DNA from: Bradyrhizobium jicamae
GTDB lineage: Bacteria > Pseudomonadota > Alphaproteobacteria > Rhizobiales > Xanthobacteraceae
Direction: 5' to 3'
Assembly: GCF_018130695.1 (NCBI RefSeq)
Contig: NZ_JAFCJX010000020.1
Span: forward strand, 62,001 to 126,000
DNA: 64,000 nt
A program made the translations under genes and the position numbers. A model generated the notes under the pieces. It made no database searches and was not told the DNA's origin. It was given only the letters and a program-made list of their open reading frames with translations. This document shows, piece by piece, positions 16,790 to 25,145 of the stretch; position 1 is the first letter of the stretch, and each line of letters begins with the position of its first letter.

Positions 16790-17224
16790 CTAGATCGGCT
16801 TGACGATATCCGGGTCACGTGAGGGGCGGCCTTGTCGGATCGCCTGCTTGAGGGCCGTAAATAGTTCGGGCAACCGTTTAACCAGTTCCGCAAGATGATC
16901 GGAGGAGAACGCGACATATGCGGGCAAAACGCTTGCTTCAACGTAGCCACTCGGGTGTCCCCACACGACGTCCGCAGAATCGAGCGATGGCGCTTTGTGC
17001 AAGTGCCTAAGGGATACCTCTAGCGCCAAGTTGTCAGGCGATGTCGGAGCGGCTTGCTTGAGCAAGCAGTCGATGCCAACGACGTGACCGTTCCAATCGG
17101 TCAGTGCACCGACCGAATGATCGTACATATTCGTCGTCACGTCGGGAAAATCTCTTCGCAATTCCTGCTCCCAGACCTGCAGGATCGGCAGCAGGCTGGC
17201 GCGCATTTGTGACACGGGGTCCAT
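16790..17224 (-). CDS. hypothetical protein
   Basis: A 144-residue soluble protein starting MDPVSQMRASLLPILQVWEQ, with no motif that I recognise. A helical start is followed by a mixed alpha/beta region (VVGIDCLLKQAAP..PDNLALEVSLRHLH) and a C-terminal helix rich in Lys/Leu. The longer upstream frame begins in the intergenic space and is not used. It converges on the acyl-CoA ligase with 13 bp between, and may be a strain-specific gene. No function is proposed. Confidence 0.6.
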   Translation of the reverse strand: MDPVSQMRASLLPILQVWEQELRRDFPDVTTNMYDHSVGALTDWNGHVVGIDCLLKQAAPTSPDNLALEVSLRHLHKAPSLDSADVVWGHPSGYVEASVLPAYVAFSSDHLAELVKRLPELFTALKQAIRQGRPSRDPDIVKPI

Positions 17225-17336
17225 GGCGAAAGCTTCCCGCTTTGCTGTGAGAGAGTCACAGAAAAATACGCGGGCCGCCTCGACCTCGAGGCATGCCCGC
17301 GCATTTGAATTCGCGGATGCTGAATTCAGCGTTGCG

Positions 17337-17603
17337 TCAGTGGACGCTGACGGCCTGCAGCTCGTTGCTCCAGGCATTGGCGATCGCGGCTTCGCGGCTG
17401 TCGGTCAGCATGATCGGCGTGCCGTCGGCGGCGTGGAGCGCGAACAGCTTCAAGCCCGGCGCGATCTTCGGCGCCTGCGGAAAGAGGTCAGGCACATCCT
17501 CGGAACGGACCTGCTTCACATAGGCGATATGACCCTCGCCAAGATGGGCCAGCGCCTCCGGTGTGACGCTCTCGTTCTCGTAAATCGTATTCGTCGCACT
17601 CAT
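17337..17603 (-). CDS. DUF1150 family protein, partner of small heat-shock protein
   Basis: An 88-residue protein matching the DUF1150 pattern: ALAHLGEGHIAYVKQVRSED near the start and GLKLFALHAADGTPIMLTDSREAAIANA in the second half. In rhizobia this family is almost always encoded directly after an Hsp20 gene, as here (49 bp downstream). Function unknown; expression under heat control is likely because it shares the heat-shock operon. Confidence 0.85.
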   Translation of the reverse strand: MSATNTIYENESVTPEALAHLGEGHIAYVKQVRSEDVPDLFPQAPKIAPGLKLFALHAADGTPIMLTDSREAAIANAWSNELQAVSVH

Positions 17604-17652
17604 GGTCTCGACTCCTTAGTCATACAAGCGGTCGAGTCCGCTCCTGGTTTCA

Positions 17653-18078
17653 TTATTCGTGTTCATTGATGGCAATTGTCTTAATGACCCTTTCAGGTTC
17701 CGGCCTGGCGAGGTCGATGGACAACAGCCCGTTCTTCAGATCCGCGCCCAGCACATGCATCCCCTCCGCCAGCACGAAGGTGCGCTGGAAGTGGCGCGCG
17801 GCGATACCGCGATGGATGTATTGCCGGGCCTTGTCGTCCTGCTGGCGGCCCCGGATGACGAGCTGGTTTTCCTCAATGGTCACATCGAGTTGGTCACGGG
17901 TAAAACCCGCCACCGCGAGCGTGATGCGCAGGCGTTCGGGCGCACCATTGGTGCGGTCGAACCGCTCGATGTTGTACGGAGGATAGCCGTCGGCACCCTT
18001 CACGACCCGATCGAGCGCACGCTCGATTTCGTCGAATCCCAGAAGGAACGGACTGGACAACGATGGAACACGAGACAT
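17653..18078 (-). CDS. small heat-shock protein, Hsp20/IbpA type
   Basis: A 141-residue class A rhizobial small heat-shock protein. It begins MSRVPSLSSPFLLGFDEIER and has an alpha-crystallin domain at about residues 35-125, containing LRITLAVAGFTRDQLDVTIE and the conserved GIAARHFQRTFVLAEGM. It binds unfolding proteins as large oligomers. The ATG was chosen because GAGGA lies nine bases before it; this Shine-Dalgarno is buried in a hairpin that looks like a ROSE thermosensor. A sigma-32-like promoter lies farther upstream. Confidence 0.94.
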   Translation of the reverse strand: MSRVPSLSSPFLLGFDEIERALDRVVKGADGYPPYNIERFDRTNGAPERLRITLAVAGFTRDQLDVTIEENQLVIRGRQQDDKARQYIHRGIAARHFQRTFVLAEGMHVLGADLKNGLLSIDLARPEPERVIKTIAINEHE

Positions 18079-18155
18079 TACAAAGTCCTCTCGAAGCGAC
18101 TTTGAGGGGCCCTTGCGGCACCCCATGCAACCGGCGGGCCGCCTGGCCCTCCGGT
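18079..18155 (-). ncRNA. ROSE-like RNA thermometer in the hsp20 leader
   Basis: The 5' leader ends in a hairpin in which AAAGTC pairs with GACTTT just before the ATG. Inside it the anti-Shine-Dalgarno TCGCT faces GAGAGGA. TCGCT fits the U(U/C)GCU block that defines ROSE elements in Bradyrhizobium small heat-shock genes. A second, GC-rich hairpin (GGGCCAGGCGGCCC) lies upstream. The expected effect is translation only at heat-shock temperature. Boundaries are approximate. Confidence 0.75.
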
Positions 18156-18162
18156 CAGTGAA

Positions 18163-18193
18163 CAATATGGTAGCGACTGGGGATGCTATCAAG
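18163..18193 (-). promoter_or_regulatory. putative sigma-32 (RpoH) promoter of hsp20
   Basis: On the minus strand CTTGAT (18188-18193) and CCATATTG (18163-18170) are separated by 17 bp, resembling the CTTGAA / CCCCATnT heat-shock consensus. It would start transcription just before the ROSE-like leader. Confidence 0.55.
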
Positions 18194-18232
18194 CACCCCC
18201 TGAATCCGACGTAAATCCCTTGTGGATCAGCA

Positions 18233-18261
18233 CAAAAATCGGCCGGTCGGTCACTGGCCGA
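18233..18261 (-). terminator. putative intrinsic terminator of the ugp operon
   Basis: On the minus strand TCGGCC and GGCCGA form a stem and are followed by TTTTT. The first arm lies within a few bases of the ugpC stop codon. Confidence 0.55.
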
Positions 18262-19333
18262 GGCGGGTGCGGCCGTCAGCGGTAAAAAGATGCAGTTTGT
18301 CGCGGGGGGCGACGGCCCGGATCCGCTCGCCGATGACCGGGCGGGAAATCCCGGGAACCCGGACGATCACCTCGCCGGGCGGCAGGTCGCCCGGATTGGC
18401 GGCAACCCCCTGTTCCTCGCGCTGGCGGGTGCCATAGACGAAGGTCTCGGCGCCGACATGCTCGATCGCCTCGATGGTGAGCCCCAGCGCCACGCCGCCG
18501 GCGACCGTCTCATTGGAGATCGCAAAATCCTCCGGCCGGATGCCGACGATACCGGCGCCGTCGACGCCTGCGATCTGCGACTTCAACTCGTCCGAGCGCA
18601 GCGGCATCAGATTCATCGGCGGGGCGCCGATGAAGGAGGCAACGAAGGTGGTCGCGGGGCGCTGGTAGATGTCGAGCGGGTTGCCGATCTGCTCGACCTG
18701 GCCGCCATTCATGACGACGAGGATGTCGGCCAAGGTCATCGCCTCGAGCTGGTCGTGGGTGACGTAGATCGAGGTGACGTTGAGCCGGCGCTGCAGCTTG
18801 CGGATCTCGACCCGCATCGCGATGCGCAGTTTCGCATCGAGGTTCGACAGCGGCTCGTCGAACAGGAACACCTTCGGCTGGCGCACGATGGCACGGCCCA
18901 TCGCGACGCGCTGGCGCTGGCCGCCGGACAATTGCCGCGGCTTGCGCTCCAGCATCGGCGCGAGCTCGAGCACGCGCGCGGCCTCCTCGACGCGGGTCGT
19001 GATCTCGGCTTCCGCCATGCCGCGGTTGCGCAGGCCATAGGCCATGTTGTTGTAGACGCTCATATGCGGATAGAGCGCGTAGTTCTGGAACACCATCGCG
19101 ATGTCGCGATCGGCCGGCTCGACCTGGTTGACAATCTTGCCGCCGATGTCGATCTCGCCGCCGGTGATGGTCTCGAGCCCCGCGACCATGCGCAGCAGCG
19201 TGGACTTGCCGCAGCCGGAGGGGCCGACCAGCACGCAGAACTGACCGTCGCCGACGTCGACATTGACGCCCTTGATGGCCTCGAAGCCGCCGGGATAGGT
19301 CTTGCGGACGTTGCGCAGGGTGACGTTGGCCAT
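18251..19333 (-). CDS. ugpC: sn-glycerol-3-phosphate ABC importer, ATP-binding subunit UgpC
   Basis: A 360-residue ATPase of the MalK/UgpC class. Walker A GPSGCGKST is near residue 38, the signature LSGGQRQRVAMGRAIV near 135, Walker B VFLFDEPLSNLD, and the switch His in YVTHDQLEAMTLAD. A C-terminal regulatory OB-type domain (residues 240-360) is present. It energises uptake of glycerol 3-phosphate and glycerophosphodiesters. It is the last gene of ugpBAEC and starts 3 bp after ugpE. Confidence 0.93.
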   Translation of the reverse strand: MANVTLRNVRKTYPGGFEAIKGVNVDVGDGQFCVLVGPSGCGKSTLLRMVAGLETITGGEIDIGGKIVNQVEPADRDIAMVFQNYALYPHMSVYNNMAYGLRNRGMAEAEITTRVEEAARVLELAPMLERKPRQLSGGQRQRVAMGRAIVRQPKVFLFDEPLSNLDAKLRIAMRVEIRKLQRRLNVTSIYVTHDQLEAMTLADILVVMNGGQVEQIGNPLDIYQRPATTFVASFIGAPPMNLMPLRSDELKSQIAGVDGAGIVGIRPEDFAISNETVAGGVALGLTIEAIEHVGAETFVYGTRQREEQGVAANPGDLPPGEVIVRVPGISRPVIGERIRAVAPRDKLHLFTADGRTRLGQ

Positions 19334-19336
19334 AGC

Positions 19337-20185
19337 TTACTTTTCCGTCTCGACGAGTCCGCGGACAAACAATTTCTGCATCGCGACCACGACGAACACC
19401 GGCGGCAGCATCGCCAGCACCGCGGTCGCCATCACCACCGGCCATTCGGTCAAGGCATCGGTCGTGGTGATCATCTTGCGGATGCCGATCTGGATGGTCT
19501 GCATGTCGTCGCGCGTGGTGATCAGCAGCGGCCAAAGATATTGATTCCAGCCGAGGATGAACAGGATCACGAACAGCGCCGCCATGTTGGTGCGCGACAG
19601 CGGCAGCAGCGTGTCCCAGAAGAAGCGCAAGGGGCCGGCGCCGTCGATGCGCGAGGCTTCCAGCAGTTCGTCCGGCACGGTCATGAAGAACTGCCGGAAC
19701 AGCAGCGTCGCGGTGGCGGAGGCGATCAGCGGTAGCGCCAGGCCGGCATAGCTGTCGAGCATGTGCAGGTCGGCGACGATCTTGTAGGTCGGATAGATGC
19801 GCACCTCGACCGGCAGCATCAGCGTGATGAAAATGATCCAGAAGATCGGCATCCGGAACGGAAAGCGGAAATACACGATCGCATAGGCCGAGATGATCGA
19901 GATCGCGATTTTGCCGACCGCGATCATCAGTGCCATGATCATCGAGTTCAGCATCATGTTGCCGACCGGCTCGCGGGTCGAGCCGCTCGTGCCGATGAAA
20001 ATGGTCTGGTAGTAGACCTCGAAGAAATGCCCGCCGGGCAAGAGCGACATCTGCCCGTTGGCGATCAACGCGTTGTCCTGGGTCGAGGCGACGATCGCGA
20101 TGTAGACCGGGAACGCGACGATCGCGATCCCGATCCAGAGGATGACGTGCGCGACGTAGCGTCGAAAGCCCTCTTGCTCGACCAT
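19337..20185 (-). CDS. ugpE: sn-glycerol-3-phosphate ABC importer permease UgpE
   Basis: A 282-residue permease of the MalG class with six membrane helices and the EAA loop ELLEASRIDGAGPLRFFWDTLLPLS (approximate residues 185-210) that docks onto the ATPase. It pairs with UgpA. The start overlaps the last base of ugpA, and ugpC follows after 3 bp, so the operon is tightly packed. Confidence 0.92.
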   Translation of the reverse strand: MVEQEGFRRYVAHVILWIGIAIVAFPVYIAIVASTQDNALIANGQMSLLPGGHFFEVYYQTIFIGTSGSTREPVGNMMLNSMIMALMIAVGKIAISIISAYAIVYFRFPFRMPIFWIIFITLMLPVEVRIYPTYKIVADLHMLDSYAGLALPLIASATATLLFRQFFMTVPDELLEASRIDGAGPLRFFWDTLLPLSRTNMAALFVILFILGWNQYLWPLLITTRDDMQTIQIGIRKMITTTDALTEWPVVMATAVLAMLPPVFVVVAMQKLFVRGLVETEK

Positions 20186-21066
20186 TAGTAGGTCACCTTG
20201 CGTTCGACGAAGCGGAACTGGACCGCGGTCAGCACGATCACGATGCCCATCAGGATCACCGACTGCGCCGCCGAGCTGCCGAGATTGCCGCCGATCAGGC
20301 CGTCGCTATAGACCTTGTAGACCAGCGTCTCCGTCGACTTGCCGGGGCCGCCGCGCGTCATCGTGTCGATGATGCCGAAGGTGTCGAAGAAGGCGTAGAC
20401 GATGTTGACGACCAGGAGGAAGAAGATGGTCGGCGACAGCAGCGGGAACGTCACGGTCCAGAAGCGCCGCATCGGACGCGCGCCGTCGATCGCGGCGGCC
20501 TCGAACACGCTCCGCGGTATGGCCTGCAGGCCTGCGAGGAAGAACAGGAAATTGTAGGAGATCTGCTTCCAGGCGGCGGCGAGGATGATCAGCGCAGCCG
20601 CCTGGTCGCCGTTGAGCAGCGGATTCCAGTCGATGCCCATGTTGCGCAGATAGCGCGAGAGCACGCCGAGCGAGGGGTGCAGCATGAAGATCCAGAGCAC
20701 GCCGACGACCGGCGGCGCCACCGCGTAGGGCCAGATCAGCAACGTGCGGTAGAGCATGCCGCCGCGCAGCGGCTTGTCGGCCATGACGGCGAGCAGCAGC
20801 GCGAACGAGAGCGAGGAGACGGCGATCGCGAAGGAGAAGACGAAGGTGCGGACGATCGAGCCGAAGTAAGCGGGGTCCTTGAACAGCTCGACGTAGTTCT
20901 CGAACCAGACGAAGCTGGTCGACAGTCCGAAGGCGTCCTGCAGCAGGAAGGACTGGATCACCGCCTGCAGGGCCGGCCAGTAGAAGAAGATCAGGACGAC
21001 CGCCAGCTGCGGTGCGACCAGCAGATAGGGCAACAGCTTCGACTGGAAAATGGATTGCTTTTGCAT
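20185..21066 (-). CDS. ugpA: sn-glycerol-3-phosphate ABC importer permease UgpA
   Basis: A 293-residue MalF-class permease with six membrane segments, starting MQKQSIFQSKLLPYLLVAPQ. The EAA motif is SVFEAAAIDGARPMRRFWTVTFP. Together with UgpE it forms the channel. It lies 71 bp after ugpB. Sequence features and gene order (binding protein, two permeases, ATPase) identify the Ugp system. Confidence 0.92.
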   Translation of the reverse strand: MQKQSIFQSKLLPYLLVAPQLAVVLIFFYWPALQAVIQSFLLQDAFGLSTSFVWFENYVELFKDPAYFGSIVRTFVFSFAIAVSSLSFALLLAVMADKPLRGGMLYRTLLIWPYAVAPPVVGVLWIFMLHPSLGVLSRYLRNMGIDWNPLLNGDQAAALIILAAAWKQISYNFLFFLAGLQAIPRSVFEAAAIDGARPMRRFWTVTFPLLSPTIFFLLVVNIVYAFFDTFGIIDTMTRGGPGKSTETLVYKVYSDGLIGGNLGSSAAQSVILMGIVIVLTAVQFRFVERKVTY

Positions 21067-21137
21067 GATGCGCGATGCGGGAAACGGAAGGCCGCCCCAT
21101 GCGGCCTGCCGATCCGGAGAGTGTCTAGAGCATCATG

Positions 21138-22457
21138 TCAGCGAACGGCGGTCTTTTCAAACTGCCGCAGCATGGTGTTGCCGCGTTCGACGGCGGCGTC
21201 GAGCGCCTGCTTGGCGGTCTTCTTGCCGGCCAGCGCCTGCTCGATCTCTTCCGACCAGACGTCACGCAGCTGCACCATGTTGCCGAGGCGCAGACCGCGG
21301 GAGTTTTCGGTCGGCTCCTTGTTGGTGAGCTCGAGCAGCGGCGTCTCGAGATAGGGCTGGTCCTTGTAGAAGCCCTCGGACTTCGCCTTGTCATAGGCCG
21401 CCTTGGTGATCGGCAGATAGCCCGACGCCTTGTGGATATAGACCTGACGATCGGTGTCCGAGAGGAAGGTCAGGAACTTTGCGACGCCCTTGTACTCGTC
21501 GGCCGACTTGCCGCCCATCACCCACAGCGAGGCGCCGCCGATGATCGAGTTCTGCGGCGCGCCCTTGACGTCGGGGTAATACGGCATCGGCGCGGCGGTG
21601 AAGTTGAACTTGGCCTGGGCCTTGACGTTGCCGAAGAAAGCCGACGAGGTCAGGTAGATCGCGCACTCACCCGAGGTGAATCGGCCTTCACCGGTGTTGG
21701 TGCGGCCGGCATAGTCGTAGGTCTTGTCCTTTTGCAGCTCGACCAGGTTTTCGAGGTGCTTGAGCTGCAGAGGGCTGTTGAACTCGAGCACGGTGTCGAA
21801 GCCGTCGAGCCCGTTGGCCTTGCTGGAGAGCGGCACGTTGTGCCAGGCGGAGAGCTGCTCGAGATTGACCCAGGTGACCCAGGAGTTGGAGAAGCCGCAG
21901 GTCGGATGGCCGTTGGCATGGAGCTTCTTGGCGGCCTCGAACACGTCAGGCCAGGTCTTCGGGATCTCGAGATTGTTCTTCTTCAGTTCGTCGAGATTGA
22001 CCCACATCACCGTCGACGACGAGTTGAAGGGGAACGACAGCATCTCGCCCTTCGAGGTCGAGTAGTAGCCGGTGATCGCGGGCAGATAGACCTTCGGGTC
22101 GAACTTCTCGCCGGCGTCGGCCATCAGCTTGTAGACCGGCTTCACGGCACCGGTCGCGGCCATCATGGTCGCGGTGCCGACTTCGAACACCTGCATGATG
22201 TGCGGCGCGTTGCCGGCGCGGAACGCGGCGATGCCGGCGTTCATGGTGTCGGCGTAATTGCCCTTGTAGGTCGGAATGACCTTGTAATCGCCCTGCGCGG
22301 CGTTGAAATCGTTGGCGAGCTTGACGATGACGTCGTTGTTGGCACCGGTCATCGCGTGCCACCACTGGATTTCAGTCACGGCGAGCGCGGGCGACGCGCC
22401 GAAAGCCAGCGTGACCGCGACTGCGGCAGCCGCACCAAAGTGTCGAAGAGCCATCAA
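21138..22457 (-). CDS. ugpB: sn-glycerol-3-phosphate periplasmic binding protein UgpB
   Basis: A 439-residue secreted binding protein with a signal peptide (about 26 residues, ending ALA-VTE). It shares many blocks with E. coli UgpB as I know it: PTYKGNY, AGIAAFRAGNAPHIMQVFEV, GTATMMAA, SGYLPITKAAYD, IIGGASLWVM, SRGLRLGNM and QALDAAVERGN. It captures glycerol 3-phosphate and glycerophosphocholine as phosphate sources. It leads the operon, and a Pho box lies about 50 bp upstream of the start, so phosphate starvation control is expected. Confidence 0.94.
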   Translation of the reverse strand: MMALRHFGAAAAVAVTLAFGASPALAVTEIQWWHAMTGANNDVIVKLANDFNAAQGDYKVIPTYKGNYADTMNAGIAAFRAGNAPHIMQVFEVGTATMMAATGAVKPVYKLMADAGEKFDPKVYLPAITGYYSTSKGEMLSFPFNSSSTVMWVNLDELKKNNLEIPKTWPDVFEAAKKLHANGHPTCGFSNSWVTWVNLEQLSAWHNVPLSSKANGLDGFDTVLEFNSPLQLKHLENLVELQKDKTYDYAGRTNTGEGRFTSGECAIYLTSSAFFGNVKAQAKFNFTAAPMPYYPDVKGAPQNSIIGGASLWVMGGKSADEYKGVAKFLTFLSDTDRQVYIHKASGYLPITKAAYDKAKSEGFYKDQPYLETPLLELTNKEPTENSRGLRLGNMVQLRDVWSEEIEQALAGKKTAKQALDAAVERGNTMLRQFEKTAVR

Positions 22458-22508
22458 GAAAACCTCCCTAGGGCCGTCAAAAATGTGCGCTTGCGCTAGC
22501 AGCGCCTT

Positions 22509-22526
22509 ATGACGTTCACATGACTT
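22509..22526 (-). promoter_or_regulatory. Pho box upstream of ugpBAEC
   Basis: On the minus strand AAGTCAT-GTGA-ACGTCAT: two GTCAT repeats 11 bp apart with a 4-bp spacer between 7-mers, matching the PhoB binding pattern. It lies about 50 bp before the ugpB start codon. Confidence 0.75.
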
Positions 22527-22658
22527 GTGTAAGCGGCTGAAACGAAAGCAGCAAGCGCAAGGAAAAGGGAAGCCGGAAATTAGGCGAAGACGCGCGGCCG
22601 CGGAGCCGCGCGCGCTACGCCGCAGTGCGGCAATAGTCAGATGAATATCGGTGCTCGT

Positions 22659-22703
22659 GCATGATCCGGAAAAGTGTGGCGCGGTTTTCCGAACAGATCA
22701 TGC
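22659..22703. repeat. dispersed palindromic repeat, family A
   Basis: GCATGATCCGGAAAAGTG ... CGGTTTTCCGA.. GATCATGC, an inverted repeat able to form a long hairpin. Reverse-oriented copies occur at 48691-48737 and 61298-61342 and a degenerate one at 6798-6841. It lies just after the CoA-transferase gene. Confidence 0.85.
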
Positions 22704-22720
22704 ACAAACAAGACATGGTC

Positions 22721-23926
22721 TCAGCGCTTGCGCTCGGGACCGCAGACGACGCCCTTGTCGCGCAGGGCATCGATCTCGCTTTGGGAGTAGCCGAACTCGC
22801 CCAGTACCTCGGCGGAGTGCTGGCTGAACTTCGGCGGCGTGCGGCGCAGGCTCGGCCTGGTGCGGTCGAGCCGGATCGGCGATGCCACGCCCTTGTACCA
22901 ATCCTTCTCGATGACGTCGCCGCGATGGAGCGTGTGCGGGTTGGTCAGCGCCTGGTCGATCTTCTGCACGGGGCCGGCGGGCAGGCCGGCCGCGAGCAGG
23001 CGGTTGCACAGCGGCTCGGCCTCGTGCTGGCTGAACACCGCGGCGAGCTCTGCGCGCAACGCGTCGCGATTGGCGATGCGGTCCTTGTTGCGGGCAAAGC
23101 GCGGATCGGTGCCGAGCTCCTCCTTGCCGATTTCCTTGGCGAGCTTGCGGAAGGTGCCGTCATTGCCGACGCCGATGAAGATGTTGTCGGTCTTGGTCGG
23201 GAAGATCGCATAGGGCACGAGGTTCGGATGCTCGTTGCCGGTCAGCGACGGCGGCTTGCCATGCATGAAATAGTTCGCGGTGTGCGGATGCATGATCGCA
23301 AGGCCGGTTTCATACAGCGTGGTTTCGAGGAACTGGCCGAGGCCCGAGCGCTGCCGCTCCGACAGCGCCATCAGGATGCCGATCGCGGCATAGAGGCCGG
23401 TGGTGATGTCGACCAGCGGCACGCCGATCCGCATCGGGCCGCTGTCGGCCGAGCCGGTGGCCGCGATCATGCCGGTCATCGCCTGAATGATCGCGTCATA
23501 GCCGGGATTGCCGCCGCGCGGGCCGTCGGCGCCAAAGCCGGAGATCCGGGCGTGCACCAGCCGCGGAAATTTCTCGCGCAGCACATCGTTGCCGATGCCC
23601 CATTTGTCGAGCGTGCCGGGCTTGAAATTCTCGATCAGCACGTCGGCGGTCTCGAGCATCTTCAAGAGCACCGCGCGGCCGCCCTCGGAGGCGAGGTCGA
23701 GGCCGATCGAGCGCTTGTTGCGGTTAATGCCGACGAAATAGGCCGCGTCCTCCTCGTGGAAGGGAGGGCCCCATTCGCGGACCTCGTCGCCGGCGGGCGG
23801 CTCGACCTTGATCACGTCGGCGCCGTGGTCGGCGAGGATCTGGGTGCAATAGGGACCGCCGAGCACGCGCGTCAGATCGATCACGCGCAGTCCGGCCATT
23901 GCGCCCGCAGCCGCTTCTGAAGTCAT
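22721..23926 (-). CDS. class III CoA transferase (CaiB/BaiF family)
   Basis: A 401-residue protein. The N-terminus GLRVIDLTRVLGGPYCTQILADHGADVIKVEPPAGD is diagnostic. NRNKRSIGLDL follows, and the catalytic Asp is in GVPLVDITTG near residue 170. The family moves CoA between acyl groups, e.g. formyl-CoA:oxalate or succinyl-CoA dependent transferases. Residue patterns do not fix the acid. It is monocistronic, with a palindromic repeat directly downstream. Confidence 0.9.
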   Translation of the reverse strand: MTSEAAAGAMAGLRVIDLTRVLGGPYCTQILADHGADVIKVEPPAGDEVREWGPPFHEEDAAYFVGINRNKRSIGLDLASEGGRAVLLKMLETADVLIENFKPGTLDKWGIGNDVLREKFPRLVHARISGFGADGPRGGNPGYDAIIQAMTGMIAATGSADSGPMRIGVPLVDITTGLYAAIGILMALSERQRSGLGQFLETTLYETGLAIMHPHTANYFMHGKPPSLTGNEHPNLVPYAIFPTKTDNIFIGVGNDGTFRKLAKEIGKEELGTDPRFARNKDRIANRDALRAELAAVFSQHEAEPLCNRLLAAGLPAGPVQKIDQALTNPHTLHRGDVIEKDWYKGVASPIRLDRTRPSLRRTPPKFSQHSAEVLGEFGYSQSEIDALRDKGVVCGPERKR

Positions 23927-24032
23927 GGAGCACTCATCGCTTTCAGGGTTACGAATTCAGCCCGCAGAGCTAGCGGTCTTCGCTCGCCTCAGCAATGGTC
24001 CGCCGCGCACAGGCATATGCGGCCCTCACGCA

Positions 24033-24059
24033 AATGGCCCGCCGTATTGGCGGGCCATT
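24033..24059 (-). terminator. intrinsic terminator-like hairpin after ohr
   Basis: A perfect 11-bp stem AATGGCCCGCC / GGCGGGCCATT with a 5-base loop, 28 bp after the ohr stop codon. The T tract on the minus strand is short. Confidence 0.6.
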
Positions 24060-24086
24060 CCGTATCGTGGGTATTGAGGGGTCTGA

Positions 24087-24512
24087 TCAGACCACGCTCA
24101 GCTTGACGTCGACATTGCCGCGGGTCGCGTTGGAGTAGGGGCACACCTGGTGGGCCTTCTCGACCAGGGCTTCCGCTTCGGCCTTGGGAACACCCGGCAG
24201 CGAGACCGCGAGCTCGACCGCGAGGCCGAAGCCGCCGGCTGAACGGGGGCCGATGCCGACCGTCGAGGTCACCGAGGCGTCCGCAGGAACCTTCGGGCCG
24301 CCCTGAGACGCCACGAACTTCATGGCGCCGATGAAGCAGGCGGCATAGCCGGCCGCGAACAGCTGCTCGGGGTTGTTGCCGGCGCCGCCGCCACCGCCGA
24401 GTTCCTTCGGGGTGGAGAGCTTGACGTCGAGCGCGCCGTCGAGGGTCGCCGCATGGCCGTCGCGGCCGCCGGTTGCCTTGGCGCTGGTCTTGTAGAGCAC
24501 GTTCACAGACAT
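24087..24512 (-). CDS. ohr: organic hydroperoxide resistance protein Ohr
   Basis: A 141-residue OsmC/Ohr protein. The two catalytic cysteines are Cys59 (AAGYAACF) and Cys124 (HQVCPYSNATRGN), with the conserved PEQLFAAGYAACFIGA block. It reduces fatty and other organic hydroperoxides using lipoylated dithiols. The start MSVNVLYKTS is preceded by GGGAGAA; the longer frame upstream runs into the operator and is not used. It is divergent from the MarR-type repressor ohrR across about 167 bp. Confidence 0.96.
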   Translation of the reverse strand: MSVNVLYKTSAKATGGRDGHAATLDGALDVKLSTPKELGGGGGAGNNPEQLFAAGYAACFIGAMKFVASQGGPKVPADASVTSTVGIGPRSAGGFGLAVELAVSLPGVPKAEAEALVEKAHQVCPYSNATRGNVDVKLSVV

Positions 24513-24553
24513 GGTGGTTCTCCCGGGGGTTTTGAATTCGACGCGGATATCTA

Positions 24554-24578
24554 TTGCAGACAATTAAATTGTGCGCAA
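24554..24578. promoter_or_regulatory. OhrR operator 1
   Basis: A 25-bp palindrome: left arm TTGCAGACAATT, centre A, right arm AATTGTGCGCAA (10 of 12 positions symmetric). The ACAATT/AATTGT core matches known OhrR sites. Confidence 0.75.
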
Positions 24579-24595
24579 TACATATTTCATGGCCT

Positions 24596-24614
24596 CACAT
24601 TTAATTGTCCGCAA
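24596..24614. promoter_or_regulatory. OhrR operator 2
   Basis: On the minus strand TTGCGGACAATTAAATGTG repeats operator 1 nearly base for base on the opposite strand, between operator 1 and ohrR. The right half is weaker. Two sites between divergent genes suggest joint control of ohr and ohrR. Confidence 0.65.
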
Positions 24615-24679
24615 TTGAATTCGCGTGGCCGCGCGCCCAGTATGAGGGGCGAATCCGACGGAATTGGACGAAACAAGAG

Positions 24680-25138
24680 ATGGCCAGGAAACACGCCGCC
24701 GAACAGCTGCTGCGGCTCGACAATCAGATCTGCTTTGCGGTCTATTCCGCCGCCCACGCCTTCAACCGCGTCTACAAGCCGCTGCTCGACCGGCTCAGCC
24801 TCACCTATCCGCAATATCTTGTCATGCTGGTGCTGTGGGAGCGTGACAACGTTCCGCTCAAGACCATCGGCGAGCGGCTGTTCCTGGATTCCGGCACGCT
24901 GACGCCGCTCTTGAAGCGCCTGGAGGCGGCGGAGCTGATCAAGCGCACGCGGAGCACCGAGGACGAGCGCCAGGTGCTGATCGAGCTGACGGCGGAGGGC
25001 GAGGCGTTGCGGGACAAGGCGAAGAGCGTGCCGCAGTCGATTCTCGCTGCGTCAGCGTGCTCGGTCGGCGAGCTCGTGGCGATGAAGGACGAGATCGTCG
25101 CGTTGAGGGATCGGTTGAATGCGGTGTTGGGGGAGTAG
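24680..25138 (+). CDS. ohrR: MarR-family organic peroxide sensor OhrR
   Basis: A 152-residue MarR repressor. Sensor Cys18 is in LRLDNQICFAVYSA, followed by the conserved Tyr in LTYPQYLVMLVLWE. The winged HTH holds TIGERLFLDSGTLTPLLKRLEAAEL and the wing RSTEDERQVLI. A second cysteine at 127 puts it in the two-Cys group, as in Xanthomonas OhrR. Peroxide oxidises the first Cys and releases the ohr operator. The ATG at 24680 gives the usual length; an earlier GTG-type start would lie in the operator region. Confidence 0.94.
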   Translation: MARKHAAEQLLRLDNQICFAVYSAAHAFNRVYKPLLDRLSLTYPQYLVMLVLWERDNVPLKTIGERLFLDSGTLTPLLKRLEAAELIKRTRSTEDERQVLIELTAEGEALRDKAKSVPQSILAASACSVGELVAMKDEIVALRDRLNAVLGE

Positions 25139-25145
25139 GGGGCGG

